Source of the DNA: Typha latifolia
Taxonomy: Eukaryota > Streptophyta > Magnoliopsida > Poales > Typhaceae
DNA length: 64,000 nucleotides
Reading direction: 5' to 3'
Assembly (NCBI GenBank): GCA_019914945.1
Contig: CM034104.1
Span: forward strand, 12,884,046 to 12,948,045
The notes below the pieces were generated by a model. It ran no database searches, was not told where the DNA came from, and saw only the letters and a list, made by a program, of their open reading frames with translations. Of the stretch, positions 1 through 12,567 are shown one piece after another (the first letter of the stretch is position 1; each line of letters opens with the position of its first letter). The position numbers were made by a program, and so were the translations under genes.

Positions 1-2454
1 TTTCAATATGACATGTTTTACCCTTTCTTTTCTTCCTTGTTCTAACAAAAAATTCTTGTTTCAGACTTGTCTTAGCTATGCTATTCTTTTAATTGATTGT
101 TTCAATTCTTAATTAATAATGCAATTGAACGATGCATTTGTCATCAGGAAATGTTTTTATTTACCAATATATATGAAAATAAAAATTTAAAGATGCTTTT
201 CTAAATTGAAAGATGTCTTAAGCTGTGTCATCAGGAGATGTCTTGCTATGACACCATTGTTGTAAAATGGTGGTGATGCTGAATGAGAAGTTTCAATATA
301 AGTTTGTTAGTAGAAATGAATCATGCATGTTTTTTGCAGATTACTGAAAGTAAAGGAGGTGCTAGCTGTAAAAGTTAACCGACTTGTCTATAACATATTA
401 GCATATATGATCAGTGTTTATCTGAGAGATTGCACATTCTGGGCATTTGGACCTTACATACTAGTGCAGTAGAACAGTAATAAGTTTTCACGTGTTAATT
501 ACTTGTATGTACCTAATTCCAATTTGATATCATTCTGGAGTTATTGGTCTTTGCTGGTACAGATCTAAATAGAGTTCAATGCCAATGTAAAATCTAGCCA
601 ACCATTGAGGACCATAGTGTAACAGAAGAATAATATTTCGTTCAATTTCAAAGTGAAATATCGGAATACTTGAAATACCCCCTAACCAATAGTCACCTAG
701 TCTATCTTAAGGGTAGGAAAATAGGTAGCCTATCATGTTGGGCAATCAAGCTATTGGCCTGTAAAGCATATCGGATTGGGGTGCTCACAGAATGATGAGG
801 GTATATTTGACATCAAGCGAGTTAGCTTTCGTTTGTGATAAATGGTAGGGCGGTATGAAGACATTAAATTTAAAATAGAGAGATTGTTTTTGATAGGAGT
901 AAGAAACAAATTATAAAACATAATTTAGTCTAAAAAGTAGGGTGTTATAAAATTACTTTATAAATAGAGAAAGCAACGATGGTCATGCTGACTGGCATGG
1001 AGCATGTCGGCGGTGTACCGGCACGTGGCACGAGGGGTGCCGCATGGCCCCCTCCTAGTAGCGATTTGCTCACCATTGAAAGCAGTCGTCGAGCTTTTCG
1101 TCGTCGTCAATGTTCGCGTGCCGAAGATTGTTGATGAAGCGCCGCTCCCATCCACCGCGCCGGCGCCCACCTAACCTGCCTGAGCTCTTCTTCCTCTTCG
1201 AGCTAGGGCATTGGCATTAGAGCGGCAAATGCGAGCGGAGCTTTATCGACGACTTCTGGCATGCGAACGACGATGAGGTTGGCAACGAGTGGCGACGACG
1301 ACGAGGTCGAAGAGTGAAGGTGAGTGAGTAGTCTCGCTCCTCTTTTTCTTTCCCTCTCTTGCGGCGCCAGCCATCCTTGGAGAAAAGTTGAACTTCCTTT
1401 TTGGGTTTTTCACCTTTCAAGTTGAGATGAAAGCTGCCTTATATAGGGTGCTGTTGAATATGAATACAAGCTTTTCTAAATAGAGTTGAAACTCAGAAAC
1501 ATGCTTGTAGAATACCTTATAATTTTCAATGAATTTTGGTGGATGATCTAGATTTGCTAATACATGTCCTTATAAAATTTCAAGTTTCTTATGCGTGTTG
1601 AACATGTTCTGGTGCACACAGTGTTGTTGAGCTAGCTGACTCATAACTGGCATTAAGTTAGTAGATTATTGTTGACTACACTGCTTAACCTGCGGGAAAT
1701 CCTCCTCGATCCTAAGTCTGTCTGTGGTCTCCCTGGAACCGTAAGAAAGTATCCTCAAGTGTGGTAAATGGGAAAGATAACCCCTTGTTCCACATTTTTT
1801 CAATGCGTGCCATTTTATCCTTTTTGGTTCATTATCGTTTCTATAGGCTGTGATTCAAGATGATTGTACGACTGAAATTAGTTTCAGCAAACAGCATGAA
1901 CAGCAATTAATTTGAAAGAGACATGGGTACTTCTTTTAAATTGGTTCTGGAATTTACTGATTTCTGTTTGATATTTTTTGCTTAATCTGTGCGACTTAAT
2001 ATATTCAAGCAGCCTTTAAAGTGGCTAGTTACTTCTTCTAGTCATAATAGGATTTACTGTTTTATGCATATAATTATGTGCCGTACCTTCATTACTTCAT
2101 GGTTGTTGGGAGTTCACAGTTCACTATTTGTAATGGAGAATGTTCTCATCTTTTTAATTATTAAAGTTATTGGTATCCAAGGTCTATTAGTATCTCTTTA
2201 ATTGTCTCAGATCCTTTTGAAGGCATAACTCTCTTAAATTGTTGTCGAGCACCATATATCAATGTATTGGCAGTCTTTTTCATTCTACATGTGTTTAGAA
2301 GTGGTACTTGTAGGATGTCATCTGTATTGCCTAGAAAGAACTCAATACTGTGTTCTATCTTTGTTATTCCGTAAATTTGATGGTCTGCTGTTTTAAACTG
2401 AGTTCTCTCATAGGTTGTTTCTTGAAGTCATCTATATTGTCTGTTTTCTTGTAG
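1..2454. other. Intron or upstream sequence, no exon assigned
   Basis: This AT-rich stretch precedes the terminal exon at 2455 and probably contains introns of that plus-strand gene. I looked for in-phase exons. A short open piece follows a good acceptor near 340 (ITESKGGAS), but its phase does not fit the exon at 2455, so I did not join them. A GC-richer island at about 985-1400 interrupts the AT-rich background and carries only low-complexity minus-strand reading frames. Confidence 0.4.
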
Positions 2455-2644
2455 GTTGGGTATCCCATCAAAAGTAAATTCAGCCCCTTATCGATGTGCG
2501 ATCTGCCAAACGGATCGCATGCCAGAAGAGGACTTATCCACCTACTGCTCAGCCACATCAATGCAATCGGAAGGCCCTTACCTATGCACTGACTGCTGGA
2601 GAAAGAAAGACGCAATGGAAGGAAAAAGACGGCCTCAACAGTGA
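2455..2644 (+). CDS. Terminal exon of a cysteine-rich, putative zinc-binding protein (partial)
   Basis: The exon follows a pyrimidine-rich tract and the acceptor TTGTAG and runs to a TGA at 2642-2644. In the frame that starts one base into the exon it reads about 62 residues. They include PYRCAICQTDRMP, a lone Cys (STYCSA) and YLCTDCWRKK, that is two CxxC knuckles about 30 residues apart, then a basic tail. This spacing suggests a small zinc-binding module, but I do not recognise the family. The other two frames give shorter peptides without such patterning. The implied upstream phase is 2 (two bases brought from the previous exon), and I could not find that exon. The function is unknown. Confidence 0.5.
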
Positions 2645-4019
2645 GCAGAGCGGAGGTGAAAATTACTGAATAGTATAACTTTAGGTTTATCGAATGCGAA
2701 GTGTTCTGGTTCGGTGTTGTGGTATGTGTAAAAAAAGGTGAATAAACTGTTTGTTGTTCAAAGTTATTGTTTGGTGATGTTAACTGCAGTAGCAGCCTCG
2801 GTTTATGATAGTTTGATTACTAACCACTCTGTATTTGTAAGGAAGATTGTTGAGACATTCATATTTTCAGGCAAATTTCATGACCATCTGTTTAATGACA
2901 CCAAGCTCGTATTTTCTAGGAATCCAGTAGTGTTGTAAAGAGAACGCCTAATACAAAATCCGGTTTCTTGTAAAACACTGTTCTTCTTTTTGTTTGTTTT
3001 CAGAGAGTATTTTTAACGCACTCTTTGTTTTATTAGCTGCTCCCATTTCTTTTAATCTTGAACATGGTACCTTACACAGATTTAGACAAATTAAGTGTTT
3101 GATTTAGAAAATTTCATTAATTTTTATTTGATACAAGTGGTCATAAAACGAGAAAAAGAACTAAGAGATATAGCTTTTATAGTGGAGAAAAGAGATACTA
3201 TTAAAAGATTTGTGAGGAACAAAACGTCAAAAAAGAAAAATTGAAATGAAAGTCAATTGAAAATTTTACTATTAAAATGATTTAACTTGCTACTCTATAC
3301 TAGATTTTAGGAGTTGCAGGTTGACACTAGTCCAATTTAAGCATTGTAATTGACTACAAAATTAAGTTAGTGTTCGCTAACCTGATTTAAGAGAACTCTT
3401 AAACCCGATCCAAGAGCATCATGAAAATTATCCTTCGTATGCTCCCATGGTACTTTGTAACATATATAACAAAACTTATATTCTATCCATTATTAGTTTA
3501 CTTTTTCCACCTCAGGAGCATTTAAGGTTAAGATCATGAAGCACCATTTACTGTGTCTGATTTCAAGTTGGAGACCGATCAAGTATAATAGGTTAACTTG
3601 ATGCAGAAGAAATTCCATTGCAACATTGCATGATCAATAATTAACAGCAATAGATAGTGTACTTATGCCACTCTAATATCTGACTTCTGCTTTCTTCCTA
3701 AGCATTTCTAGAGAAGTTCAGGATAAAAGAGACAAAAAAGCATACAATGGGTAAATTATTAGGAAAAGAGAGTCCAATAGAAGCAGCTTTTCTTTCAAAA
3801 TATGCATACTGCCCCAAGGGTGGCCCCTTCGATCCGATACTAACCTTACATACATATAACATATTTGATGCTGCATAATAGAGTCTAAATTTTACATTCT
3901 CTGGCTCCAATATTCCGTGTGTAAAGAAGTCCAGGAGCAGCAACAGCAGGAATGCCAGTTTGCAGGTGATCTTTAGATCCTCAAGGAAACCTTCTGCTAT
4001 CAAAAGGTAAAGAGTTCTT
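2645..4019. other. Intergenic, convergent 3' flanks
   Basis: AT-rich sequence between the end of the plus-strand cysteine-rich exon and the stop of the minus-strand Di19 gene. It should contain both 3' untranslated regions. The open frames in it have no recognisable content. Confidence 0.5.
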
Positions 4020-7000
4020 TCACAATGTGTCATCAAATATCGTCGACAGCACAAGCTCGCGCACAAATCGACTCCTTTCAGTCCTCTCTTTCCGATCCTT
4101 ATCAGATAGAGATGGTTCAGTTCTGGAGGTACATGAGAAAATTCAGTCAGATGTATAGAACCATAAAGATGCGTAGACCATGGAGTTTGTGATTATGTAG
4201 CTAAAATCACAGCATGATTCTATGAAATAAATAAACGAGAAACATAAGTTGCACAGGTTTCTATACCTTTAACATAGTACTCTTTAGGACTATTCCATTT
4301 ATGATTGAAAACTAATAGATTATGCTTTCTGCTCTAGGGGAAAAAGAACAGGACAACAACAAAACTAGGCCTGCTCTAAATGAACTTGGAAAAGAAAAGG
4401 AGCCAGAACAAAAATGCTATGAGCTTGCACTGTTTGTAATCAGATATGAATTTCAAACTAGAATAATGACAGAAACTCAAGCTCTATCCAAGAAACTTTG
4501 CCTTTAATTTCTCTTGTACACACGCTACAAGCGATGCAAATATAATCCTATATTGACTATCAATACATCATTGTCACTTGTCAGACAGCGAGGTGCTGAA
4601 TCATTGTGCCATCAGAAGTAAACAAGAATTCTTCATCATACCTGAAGAATACAGAACAACTTATCTCCTACAATATGCTGTCAAGCGCCAACATCTTGCC
4701 AATATAACCAACCAAGAAACCTAACCATCCTAGAACTTTTTCTGCTGAGACAATCCAATACTCACTATAACCAAAACCCAACTTTGAACTTCGCAAACTT
4801 ATCCAGAAGAAGTCAGTACTTAATTTTCAAAAGGCTAAACTAAAACTAGTCTGTTATCTTCCAACGATATAAAAAGAAAAGGCATGTCTAGAATCATGAT
4901 AAAAGACCATCAGCTTAGAGGAAAGCTTGACATAGATATCCACTTGAGGCTAAGCTTAAGTGAAACTTTGCACTAAAAAGCATCCAGTAGAGTGTTGTAT
5001 ACTGCACAGAGTGAAAATTCCATATTGCTAATAACAACCTATTCTTTACAAACATAAATTAGAATACATATAGTACAGCATCATAATCTTTCCCAAAAGA
5101 GAACTGAAGGGGAGATATTTTGTATCAAATATGCACCAGGGTACCATATGGTTCACTCCACACTATTTTAACTCAGTTTATTTCCCTTCAAGGAGCTGAC
5201 TTCTTACATCAGGACCAACCTATAATAATTTTCAATGCAAATGATTATCAAAATAAATTTTCATTTAGTGCATTGCTAACTTTACTATACTGAAAATACA
5301 ATGACAGACCATGAAGAAATTGGCAGATCCATCTGGCTTCTTCCTTATTCCTATTTAATTATTACTAACTTGACATCTCACCAGCAACTCCTCCATTGGA
5401 CGTACAATCAACAAAAAATAAGTAAACCTTTTCTCCAAGGGACCCATATTTTCTTTGCTATCCTTCTCGTAATGAGAAAAAAAAGAACCCTGATACTGTG
5501 CAAAGATCTCTCCACCTTTGAAAATTTACAGCAACAAGGAAGTAACTATTAATAGCAACTAATAGTCTGCATTTATCACTCATTGAACGGCAACTGCCAA
5601 ATGATACACTAACATTATTCACGGAGAGAAAATTTTACTCTTAATCACACAGCCATCTTCTAATGAATGAAATCTATTGCTCGCTACTAAAAGGCACTGG
5701 AGTAAATTTTCAAAAGGAAAAAAAAAAACTATGAGACAACATTCTTCAAAGAAATAAACCAATCACTATATTACCATATTTTAAATTTCAAGCTCCAAAG
5801 TCCAAGAACAACTCACTACTTAAAATCAATGCTGACATAAGAACTTACACAAATTTGCATACTAAGCTAACAAATTTCTAGCGGCCGCAACTTGGTGTCA
5901 TGGAAAGGCCTGTTCATTGTGTCTAAAAAGGTCATGAGTTCAACTTATGGAAACAAGCTCTTCAAAATAGGCTGAAAAATAGGCAAAAGAAGTTGGTTAA
6001 GTAACTACATCTAACCCAACTGACTCTTAACACTCATATACCAGCCCAGTGGCATTCTCCAAAAAGAGAGCAAACTAACATAGGTTCTCCTTTTTTTGGA
6101 ATCTACAAGTCTAAAAATCTAGCCTTTTATATTACCAACAATAATTTTCTCAACTAAATTAAATGTCCACAATGGTGACGTCCTGCATAAAAAAAGCCTT
6201 AATCTATCTATCTAAACTATTAGCTACTATTGAGCAATTGTGTACAATATTGATGGTAATCAGCTATTGAATTTATTTTAGTATCACTGCACTTCATCTT
6301 CAACTTATAAGCATGTGATAAAGATAAACCAAGTGCTTCACAGATTATGATGTGGAATATTCAATCACAATAATCATATAATGTTTTTCACACATGCCAT
6401 TTCAACCACTACCATATGTGAACTCATTTGAAAAACTTCAAAGAGAGCTGGTGTTGGACAAGATCACAATAATATGTGAAACTAACATAGAAGTTGTCAC
6501 TCAGAAAAAATGTTGTACCTAATATAGGATAGATACTTCATTGTAAAGATAAAAACAGATCAGATAGTGGTATCCATATCCATATTTACTCTTCGGATAT
6601 GGATCCAGATCTGGATTCAGACAGTGAATGAATAGTGAACTTAGTTATCATATCCGCTAAGTACAACTATGGATGTGGATTGTAAATCAGAGATATCAGT
6701 ATTCATTTTCTGAATCTATAAAAACTTATGATATAATTACTCAAATCTATATATAATCAGTAAATATAAGAAAACTAGATTATAAATTCATATATAAGTA
6801 AAATAGTAAACTAAGACATTGACAAAGAATGTCATTCTCACATAGTACAATAAATTGTTCTTACATCTAGCAAGCTCTATCGTACATCCCGTAAGCTCAT
6901 TACATTCTAAAGACAGATCTTGTTGTCATGGAACTACTAAAAAATGGTGACCACCAACACACTTTTAAGGTTGTCTGCAATGACAAACTTTTAAGAGACA

Positions 7001-9611
7001 AAAATTTCCTTTCCACTTTAACTCATTTCAACAGTAACATATTATTTTTAAACTATGAGTAAGTAGCTTGGTTCATGCAGGACTTGGGGAGAAAAGAAAG
7101 GTACCAGTGGTCAACCCGTGATTCATGCAAACAAGGATCAACTTAGCAGGATTATAGTGAAAAAATAAAACAAAAGAAACAAACCGTGGAAGCATACCTC
7201 TCTAAAATTTCTTCATGTGAACTCTTATTTGCTTGAATTCCACTATCTGATGACTCAGATTGTACTGTTCTTAATGATTCAGCCATTGGCTGAGTGTATA
7301 TCAGAGATGCCAGAAATGGATCTGATGCTGCCACAGGAGGAGCAGCCATATAGGAGGATCCTCCGAGAAGAGACTGTAGATTTCCCTCTCTTAGGTCCTT
7401 TCTCAACAAAGAGAGCATAGACTGTGACCCTGAAGAAGGTTTGTGGAATCTTCGCCTACGCTGCATGTGATATTCTATTAAGGAAGACAAAAAATACACC
7501 TGGCATCCATTATAATTAGTTTGTATGCCATCCTCAATGAGGGCTAGACTATGGTAACCATTCACGTATTCAACCACAAGGAAAATAGTAACTAAGATTT
7601 ATTCATAAACCGCAGCAATTCAAGTTGGTTAAAAAGGATATCTTAAAATAATTTCCATGTTGCATCGTCATGTGCCCAATCAAGTCCATCCCCTCCCTGG
7701 CTCCACAAATGGGACATACCTGCAAAAGGCAAGTCAACCAAACATGTGGCATCAATATTCATGAAACTCACTGCAATCAGCTTTTTCTCTCACGTTAAAC
7801 AAATGTAATTATCTACAAATACATGCATTAGACACACATGCAAGAGAAGCAGGTGCATATATAACTACCACCCATGACATTCGTATAAACTCTCCCGCAA
7901 TAAGGAACTTTTTTATGCTTGATTACTGGTCGAAGAAACAAAAACTGGAACCTCCAAGTAACTAAAAATGCCAATTGACACGAGCTCCATGTGAAGCATT
8001 TTTCTTGTCTATTTTGCTTTGGACATTTGTCAAGTAATTAGACAGTACATTCTAAAGTATTAACATCAAATTGATATCTTGTCACTATCCAGATGAGATT
8101 ACCAAAATTCTCCAAGTTATTGATCTGCACCTTAATTTATAAGGATATAAAACAAGAAACTTTGGAGTTCAATGATGTTTGAGCATTTCTCTAATAAAAT
8201 TTAAAAGAAGCCTGCAGATAGCTTAAACAAGCAAGCAGGACAAGATAATTCGGGATGAGATTGATAGAATTCATTTAATAAATATTGGGCATGCATATTC
8301 CTATCATCTACTGTTCTTAATCTGTCTTTACAAATCTAGCTCCCTTAACCTTAACAGCACTAAATCTATAGGAGGCAGGGGCCAGATAAAAGGACTACAA
8401 TAGAGCATCTTTAAAGATTTTAAAAAGACAAGTATTTAACAACATCCAACTCAGCTTCCACCTAACTTTACGGATAGCATCAAAGTTACAAACCACTCCT
8501 TTTGCATTTCCCACATTTCCAAAATAGGCACTCTAGATGCACAAACTGATCAAGACTAGTTTTTTTTTTTCTGTTCTGATTTTACTCGATGGGAAAATAT
8601 CCGTTAAAAAAAATGCACACGATCCACTTGCCTTACCTGAGGGATGCAGTATGCTGTCACTTGATGACCAGCATGCTGCAGCTGCCTTTTCAAAAATTGT
8701 ACATAAACAGAAGCACAAAAACATTTTGCTTTCAAAATCCACGAATAGTACTGAGCATTTCTACTTACAAACAAAATGTAGCCCATATTCATTTTACAAT
8801 AAAGCCATGATATTGGGCATAATCGTATGAACAACATCTTGAAATATAGTTAATCATCTGATCCACACTAACACCAACATGCAATGTTACAATTACTTAT
8901 CAAGTGTCGGATAAACTTTATATTTTTCTTCCAAAACCCAAGGACAATAACAAGTGTCCGCAGTTTCCAAAGTAAGCCTGGATTTCTATTCCAGCTCCAC
9001 GTAAAGCAAGCCTTCTTTCTGGAAGATTGCCCGAGAACCACAAAACCGAGTGAGCACAAAAATAACAACAAATGATACTTAATGGCATACCTACAGCCAA
9101 AACACGGGCAAGCACTCAAAAATTAAAAAAACGAAAATCAGAAAAGGAAACAAAACCTGTTCAAACAAAAGGTACATCCGAGCTGCCGTGGATAATTAAA
9201 GAGCAAGAGAAACGCAAAAAAATCAAACCTTTACAAAGAAATCGACCAGAAAAGGAAATATTATAAAAAAAATAGAAACTTTCGGAAGCAATACCCCATT
9301 CTTGGCTTCGACGGGGTGCTCATCGTCGATGTGGCAGCAAAGTCCCACGAAATCGAAATCCTCGGCGCAAAACGGGCAAATGAAGTCCCCCCGGTTATCG
9401 TCGTCACCGCCATCGAACTCCTCAAAACCCAGGTACAGATCTAGTGGAACCCAAACACCGATCAGAAACCCACTCAAGTCACAAACAGATATACCAAACG
9501 AATAGAGGGGCGATTAAGAAGGAATTCCGAGGAATTCGAGAGCTCACCGTATCGCGATTGGAGACGCTTCGAGGCGGCAGAGGAGAGGCGGGTCCACGAA
9601 TCGGACTCCAT
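4020..9611 (-). CDS. Di19: Drought-induced 19 (Di19) family protein, complete, five exons
   Basis: Coding exons in transcript order are 9548-9611, 9295-9440, 7642-7719, 7198-7466 and 4020-4122. They total 660 nt, or 219 residues plus TGA. The protein begins MESDSWTRLSSAASKRLQSRY. It has two tandem zinc-finger-like units: C43-x2-C46 with H58 and H63, and C72-x2-C75 with H86 and H91. A basic stretch MQRRRRF (from residue 97) follows, as do the Di19 C-terminal signatures LSLLRKDLREGNLQSLLGG and FVRELVLSTIFDDTL. Family members are nuclear, linked to drought, salt and ABA signalling, and some bind DNA and are CDPK substrates; those roles are family knowledge. The start is the first ATG of the leader and gives the expected N-terminus. 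Intron 4 is unusually long at 3,075 bp. Intron 3 is a U12-type AT-AC intron, annotated separately. Confidence 0.96.
7467..7641 (-). other. U12-type (AT-AC) spliceosomal intron of the Di19 gene
   Basis: On the minus strand the intron begins ATATCCTTTTT immediately after the codon AAG of the second finger and ends AATATCAC just before ATGCAGCGTAGG. A branch-point motif CTTCCTTAAT lies at 7477-7486, about 11 nt from the 3' end. All three elements match the U12-type consensus (ATATCCTT, TTCCTTAAC, terminal AC). No polypyrimidine tract is needed. Removing the 175 bp joins HGNYFK to MQRRRRF, exactly the Di19 family sequence. No GT-AG alternative at this junction restores that reading. Confidence 0.95.
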
Positions 9612-10296
9612 CAATTGATCGGATTCCTTCTTCTTTTACCTCCCGACAAACTTCGATTTCGCGTCGAAGGAACCCTAAATCCAGAGCGTGGAAATTTTTT
9701 TGCAATTTGATGAAATAATTATATAAATGGATGTGAGAGAGAGAGAAATGATAACTCGTTTTGTCCTTCTGCGAGAGCTTCTCACCGACCACGGTGGTAA
9801 GCACTATTTTGGTAAGAATTCAGACAAAGAAGCACTCCAAATAACGGACATGCCCCCTCCTTCAACCGCCTTCAGGGTTAAGGCAAGTGTAAGCGAGTCA
9901 ATGGGCCAGCCCAAACTATAAATGGGCTGACCTATAGGTCGTAATAAAGCTAAGTCTAAAATTAGTTTTGATCCTAAACTGTGTCAAGATAGGCTTAATT
10001 TATTTTGTTAATGAAACTTGATATTGAGCCTGCTTCAGATTGAGCAAAATACAAGCTCCAATGAGTTGCTCAATAACAAAAGTCTAAACGACTTCACATT
10101 AAGCTTAGTTCAAGTTGGATTTGTCAAACCTGATTCGGATTTAACTAACTATAACATAAACCTAATTTACCTACTTTAGGGTGTTTAAAACTTGGATAAA
10201 AGAAGGCCTGTATAAAATTAAAACTCGATAAGAGGCCTGCTTAAACTTTATGTTCTTTCTTTGTATTGTTAACATAACTTTCTCTTAAATATCGTA

Positions 10297-10300
<4 letters not shown>

Positions 10301-10357
<57 letters not shown>
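10301..10357. repeat. (TA)n microsatellite
   Basis: About 28 uninterrupted TA units between unique flanks. Likely polymorphic in length. Confidence 0.98.
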
Positions 10358-10360
<3 letters not shown>

Positions 10361-11201
10361 AGCGGCGCTTCAATCCTTTATTATGGTATCAGTTATTTTG
10401 AAAAAAAAAATCATAAAATGGAACAAAACAAGGCATGTTACGTAATGGAGACGACAGTGGCGATATTCGCGAACAATAATTATATTTCCGAACAGTATAA
10501 AAGAAAACTCTGGAAGGTTTTCCGAGAAAAAGTCTCTAGCCGACGATTACGAGGCGTCCGTGCATACTCACTGTAAAAAGGTATGGCTCACGTTAGATTG
10601 ACACGTCATGCAAGATTGACCAGATTGTATTTGCTCGGCAAGATGGAGTATTCAATCCTTAATCGTACTGGTCAAATATTGCGTGACTTCTTCCCGAGTC
10701 TAGAGGCATTATATCATTATAACTTTATATTGTTACCTATGACAAAGGAAGTTAGCACTGTTAATAGAGTTATAATAATAATAATAATTATTATTATTAT
10801 GGAAAGATAATGGTGTTAATTATGCCACGCAGCCAATCAAAGCTGCCACGTGAGCTGTCTAATAGGAATGCCCACGATCAGAATAGCCAAGCTCCCTCGT
10901 AATTTCCTCTGATACAGCTGGGAAAAGATTACTATTAATCCATTTATTGAATCTTAATCAAAGTTAAGGCAATAGCTAGATTAGTTAGGTTGTGAGCCAC
11001 TAGATTAATGTTACTATGATTCATGAAACAAAAGCCCTAGCCCTCATTTTAGACCGGGATGTTAACATAGTTTGATCTAGTCATGGGATTCAATTCTTGA
11101 AATCTAGCTAGCCTTATCAGAACAGTGCTCATTCTTGCCTCCCAGTAATTGCCTACTGTCATTGATTGATCTATATTTGTAAAACACTTGTGTAAGCACA
11201 T

Positions 11202-11204
<3 letters not shown>

Positions 11205-11233
<29 letters not shown>

Positions 11234-11255
11234 GCGAGAGAGAGAGAGAGAGAGA
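11205..11255. repeat. Compound microsatellite (GCAC)n-(CA)n-(GA)n
   Basis: Consecutive GCAC, CA and GA runs lie about 160 bp downstream of the CCCH stop codon, probably in or just beyond its 3' untranslated region. Confidence 0.9.
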
Positions 11256-11412
11256 GTTCAAAGTATCCAGCAGAATTAGTCCCCAAAGTTTCATATCATC
11301 CAATGCAAATCTTCCTTCCCTTTTATGTAGTTACTCATTTAGTGCTACTGTTCGTAGTAAAGGGTAAGAAATAGGAGATTACCTGGAAAGAAGAAGCGAA
11401 TGATTTATTTGG

Positions 11413-12418
11413 TTAAGCTTGGTCGCGTGGGGTCGGAGGGAAGGCGTGTCGGAAGTGGCAGCGGTGACCGTAAGGGCACTCACCGCCCTTCCCGAGCATG
11501 CGGCAGAGCTGGGTTTTGTAGCGCGGGTGTCGGATCACCGGCCGCAGCTCCTGGATCCCGTGCGCGAACCGGCACCGCTCTCCGTACGGGCACCCACCTC
11601 CTTCCCCCCATTTGTTGCACAGCTCCGTCTTCTCCATCCCTTGGTTGTACACCTCCACCTCTACCTCCTCCTCCTCCCCTTCCTGTATTCCATCAAATTA
11701 ATCAATCCTACCATTTGTTTTGCAAAAACCGCCTACAAGAGTGGAGGTGTGTTGCAATACTTTTTTAAATATAGGGGGTTATTTGCCAAATTCATCGACT
11801 GGGAGAGTACCCATTAGTAAACGACGGACGGGCAAGATAGTGTTAAAGAACACGTGGCGAGATCTGAGGTCTCCTCACCTCTACCGCCTGAGCAACCGGA
11901 ACGCGGAGGCGCTGCGGAGGCCTCGCCTCGCCGTCAGCCTTCCCTTTTCCCGCCAAGAAGCCTCTCGATCGGATAGAGATGCTCTTCGGCAGCCCGCCAC
12001 GTGTGCCGCTCTTGCGATCCGTATCCGGATCGTCTCCTCCTCCGATGATCGTCTCCTCCTTCTCCTGCCCCTTCGCCTCGGGATTCACGTATCGGAGTGA
12101 GACGGCGGCCTCGCGCTCGTCGATCAGGAAGGTGAGATGGAGGTTACTGGCGGAGAGGTCGAGGTTCTCGCGGCGGAGGGCTTCGAGGTCGGCATTGGTG
12201 AGGAGGAGGCGGCGGAAGCACTCATTGTAGCGGTTGACCATCTGCTGCAGCTCGCGAAGGATCCGATCCTTCTGGATCTCGAATTGGTCGTCGGACGCGA
12301 TCCATAAGACGGATCCTGCAGCTGATCCGCCGAATTCGTCGTCGAAGGAGCAGCATGAAGTGGGAGACGCGGCGATCGGGTCGTATTCCGGCAGCGGAGG
12401 TATGTTCTCTGGTTCCAT
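11413..12418 (-). CDS. Tandem CCCH zinc-finger protein (TTP-type RNA-binding)
   Basis: Exon 1 is 11879-12418 and exon 2 is 11413-11682, with a 196-bp GT-AG intron. The 810 nt encode 269 residues. The N-terminal half ([14 protein letters not shown]...) is predicted helical ([20 protein letters not shown]) and carries the plant-typical LPKSISIRS motif. Two C-x8-C-x5-C-x3-H fingers sit at C202/C211/C217/H221 and C240/C249/C255/H259. They are separated by 18 residues, and each is led by a KTELC- or YKTQLC-type sequence. This is the tristetraprolin arrangement, which binds AU-rich RNA in animals. Plant relatives (AtC3H14/15-like) are linked to mRNA turnover and secondary-wall or stress programmes; that assignment is by family. 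The last finger is only 10 residues from the C-terminus. A (TC)n tract lies upstream of the start on the coding strand. Confidence 0.95.
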
Positions 12419-12525
12419 CCCCTCTGGAATCGGTTCTTTCCTCGATTTGGAGTAGGATTCCGATGAATTGAAGAAATTGAGATCAATCTTACTTGCTTAG
12501 GAGTTCACATCTTGCCGGGGAATTC

Positions 12526-12530
<5 letters not shown>

Positions 12531-12564
<34 letters not shown>
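12531..12564. repeat. (GA)n microsatellite upstream of the CCCH gene
   Basis: About 17 GA units on the plus strand, read as (TC)n on the CCCH coding strand. It lies about 110 bp upstream of the start codon, so probably in the 5' leader or core promoter. Pyrimidine tracts in this position are common in plant genes. Confidence 0.95.

Positions 12565-12567
<3 letters not shown>

Larger units (their letters stand above)
9612..11412. other. Di19 promoter region and intergenic
   Basis: Upstream region of the minus-strand Di19 gene and 3' flank of the minus-strand CCCH gene. It contains a long (TA)n microsatellite at 10301-10357, a (TAA)n/(TTA)n palindromic run near 10769-10799, and a compound GCAC/CA/GA repeat near 11205-11255. 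No coding sequence is supported. Confidence 0.5.

Noticed and set aside
340..381. Possible short exon after TTTTTTGCAG
   Set aside because: Its phase does not match the exon at 2455 and its donor is weak, so joining is unsupported.
6540..6790. Clustered GGATAT/ATATCC words, also seen near 41.1-41.35 kb
   Set aside because: Short AT-rich words without a common order or boundaries. I could not establish a shared element.
11979..12230. Plus-strand frames over the CCCH exon 1
   Set aside because: Antisense shadow of the CCCH coding exon.
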